Shown here piece after piece: positions 6,187 through 6,715 of a stretch of DNA of 6,715 nt (positions are counted from its first letter, which is position 1; every line of letters starts with the position of its first letter). This DNA comes from Vicinamibacteria bacterium (GTDB lineage: Bacteria; Acidobacteriota; Vicinamibacteria; Fen-336; JAGNNV01): NCBI GenBank assembly GCA_016650185.1, contig JAENWE010000033.1, positions 1-6,715 on the forward strand, written 5' to 3'. Under the pieces are notes generated by a model. It was given only the letters and a program-made list of their open reading frames with translations, had not been told where the DNA came from and ran no database searches. The position numbers and the translations under genes are program-made.

Positions 6187-6715
6187 AGTTTCATTTCCGC
6201 GAAGGTCGCCGCCGCAGCGCCCACCGTTTGGGCGACGGCCGCGTCGTTGTGGGCCAGCGAAACGAACGCTGACTCGAAGGGCGAGGGCGGCAGGAGAACG
6301 CCGCGCGCGAGCATGCCGCGGAAGAATTGCGCATAGGCCTCGCGGTCCACCGCGTCGGCGTCGTCCCAGGACCTTACGCTCCGCTTCGAGAAGAAGAGGG
6401 TCCACATCGACCCCACGCGCTGCACGCGCGCGGCTACGCCCGCCCTTTCCGCGCAGGTGTTCAGCCCGGATTCGAGAGCGGCTCCTTGACCCTCGAGCTG
6501 CGCGTACAGGTCAGGCGTCGCATCGATGACGTCCAGGGCGGCGAGGCCCGCGGCCACGGCCAGCGGGTGCGCCGCATAAGTCCCGGCCTGGTACACGGGA
6601 CCGGCGGGCGCCATCATTTGCATGAGATCGCGGCGGCCGCCCAGCGCGGCCAGGGGCAGACCTCCTCCCACCACCTTGCCGAGGGTGATCAGGTCGGGAG
6701 TGATGCCGTATCGCT
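6183..6715 (-). CDS. hemL: Glutamate-1-semialdehyde 2,1-aminomutase, C-terminal part (cut by window edge)
   Basis: PLP enzyme that isomerises glutamate-1-semialdehyde to 5-aminolaevulinate in the C5 pathway. Only the last 176 residues lie in the window; about 250 N-terminal residues are missing at the right edge. The visible part opens with RYGITPDLITLGKVVGGG, in which the Lys of LGK (codon 6675-6677) is the PLP Schiff-base lysine. APAGPVYQAGT (fragment residues 35-45) follows; its Thr lies 32 residues after the Lys, the spacing of Lys273 and Thr305 in the Synechococcus enzyme. Near the C-terminus FFRGMLARGVLLPPSPFESAFVSLAH is typical of GSAM rather than of other class III aminotransferases. 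After GT the common LSGNP is replaced by YAAHP. The haem operon context supports the call; another class III aminotransferase is unlikely. The stop overlaps the hemE start. Confidence 0.93.
   Translation of the reverse strand, partial: RYGITPDLITLGKVVGGGLPLAALGGRRDLMQMMAPAGPVYQAGTYAAHPLAVAAGLAALDVIDATPDLYAQLEGQGAALESGLNTCAERAGVAARVQRVGSMWTLFFSKRSVRSWDDADAVDREAYAQFFRGMLARGVLLPPSPFESAFVSLAHNDAAVAQTVGAAAATFAEMKL

Noticed and set aside
5083..6336. Long plus-strand open frame (417 codons) opposite hemE
   Set aside because: Antisense shadow of hemE that also runs across the hemE/hemL and hemE/hemN junctions; low-complexity charged sequence without a domain.
6187..6405. 73-codon extension upstream of hemE
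   Set aside because: It overlaps the conserved C-terminal coding part of hemL. The ATG at 6186 gives the normal HemE N-terminus and a typical ATGA overlap.

Overview
The window is a high-GC bacterial chromosomal segment (roughly 60-65% G+C by eye). Its main content is the tail of a haem biosynthesis operon on the minus strand. Read in the direction of transcription the order is hemL (3' part only, cut by the right edge), hemE, hemN, hemY and hemH. All four junctions overlap: ATGA four-base overlaps at hemL/hemE, hemN/hemY and hemY/hemH, and an eight-base overlap at hemE/hemN. The operon promoter lies outside the window, beyond position 6715.

The encoded proteins cover the entry step to 5-aminolaevulinate (HemL) and the last four steps from uroporphyrinogen III to haem. 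HemE decarboxylates uroporphyrinogen III, and HemN (oxygen-independent, radical SAM) forms protoporphyrinogen IX. HemY (FAD-dependent) oxidises it to protoporphyrin IX, and HemH inserts iron. The order from hemE to hemH matches the order of the reactions. hemA, hemB, hemC and hemD are not in the window. HemN upstream of HemY points to the protoporphyrin-dependent route, and no hemQ is seen. HemH is a divergent family member in which the His of the usual DHxE metal-site motif is Asn.

The left part (1-1189) carries two plus-strand genes convergent with the operon. The first encodes a small, probably four-helix membrane protein whose reading frame is open to the left edge. The second encodes a stand-alone RibD_C/dihydrofolate-reductase-like protein with a clear Shine-Dalgarno sequence. 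The 168-base convergent gap (1190-1357) holds one hairpin near each gene end but no U-tract. The 176-base gap at 486-661 shows only the ribosome binding site of the second gene and no convincing promoter.

The organism cannot be fixed from this sequence. High GC, a tightly packed hemE-hemN-hemY-hemH operon and a divergent ferrochelatase would suit lineages such as Gemmatimonadota, Acidobacteriota, Eisenbacteria-like or Myxococcota bacteria, but this is inference. No mobile element, CRISPR array, tRNA or rRNA was seen. This is mainly a housekeeping region rather than an accessory island, and I found no evidence of a wholly new system.
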